NCBI GenBank assembly: GCA_023247795.1
Contig: JAHFFT010000018.1
Coordinates: 1-47,914, forward strand
Length of the DNA: 47,914 nucleotides
Direction of reading: 5' to 3'
Source of the DNA: Candidatus Omnitrophota bacterium
Lineage (GTDB): Bacteria > Omnitrophota > Gorgyraeia > Zapsychrales > JANLHA01
Of the stretch, positions 47,911 to 47,914 are shown one piece after another. Numbering within the stretch: the first letter of the stretch is position 1; each line of letters opens with the position of its first letter. The position numbers and the translations under genes are program-made. The notes beneath the pieces are model-generated. The model was given only the letters and a program-made list of their open reading frames with translations, had not been told where the DNA came from and searched no databases.

Positions 47911-47914
47911 ATAG

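Noticed and set aside
7568-47909. The TGTCATTGCGAG repeats as a CRISPR array
   Set aside because: Copies are kilobases apart, palindromic and translated in frame; no regular spacers or cas genes.
6715-47910. Stop-codon recoding as an explanation of the giant ORF
   Set aside because: The frame is open under the standard code and neighbouring mutS/mutL end at ordinary stops.
6715-47910. Non-ribosomal peptide/polyketide synthase
   Set aside because: No adenylation, condensation, ketosynthase or carrier-protein motifs seen despite the size.
7130-47914. Numerous 60-170 aa plus- and minus-strand ORFs overlapping the giant frame (e.g. 40348-40692, 34933-35439, 37276-37677)
   Set aside because: They lie on alternative frames of a strongly coding region and their translations show no recognisable domain motifs; treated as shadow ORFs.
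1-47914. tRNA/rRNA genes
   Set aside because: I saw no recognisable tRNA or rRNA sequence by eye; a dedicated scan (tRNAscan-SE, Rfam) was not possible.

Overview
The window has two parts. (1) Positions 1-6.7 kb are a conventional bacterial region. The minus strand carries a hexapeptide acyltransferase (224-703), a secreted coiled-coil/TPR-like protein (775-2049) and a possible truncated CDS at the left edge. The plus strand carries a mutS-mutL pair (about 2254-4842 and 4907-6697). (2) The rest (6715-47910, minus) is one uninterrupted reading frame of at least 13,731 codons. It is still open at the right edge of the window, because the apparent TTG start is preceded by a sense codon, so the gene may be longer. 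By reading motifs I can place many modules in this frame: NagB-like deaminase, three tandem Cys/His (transglutaminase/papain-like) repeats, two SAM methyltransferases, an alpha/beta hydrolase, guanylate-kinase-like / JAMM / guanylate-kinase-like, HAD-like, GNAT, a Walker-A-less MutS-like domain followed by an intact MutS-like ATPase, a full-length type II NADH dehydrogenase, a sigma-70-like region followed by further region-4-like HTH repeats, an HExxH zincin, a SpoIIE/GHKL-like segment fused to a sugar transferase, a GH16-like lectin fold, and one intact plus two degenerate CPBP (CAAX-protease-like) domains. At least a dozen single hydrophobic segments separate these modules. Six copies of a TGTCATTGCGAG...CTCGCAATGACA interspersed palindromic repeat are translated in frame, at or near module boundaries, which suggests fossil intergenic seams from gene fusion. 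Giant multi-domain proteins are known from Omnitrophota (recalled from literature, not searched). I infer a similar lineage but cannot confirm it. All domain names come from motif reading, not database searches.
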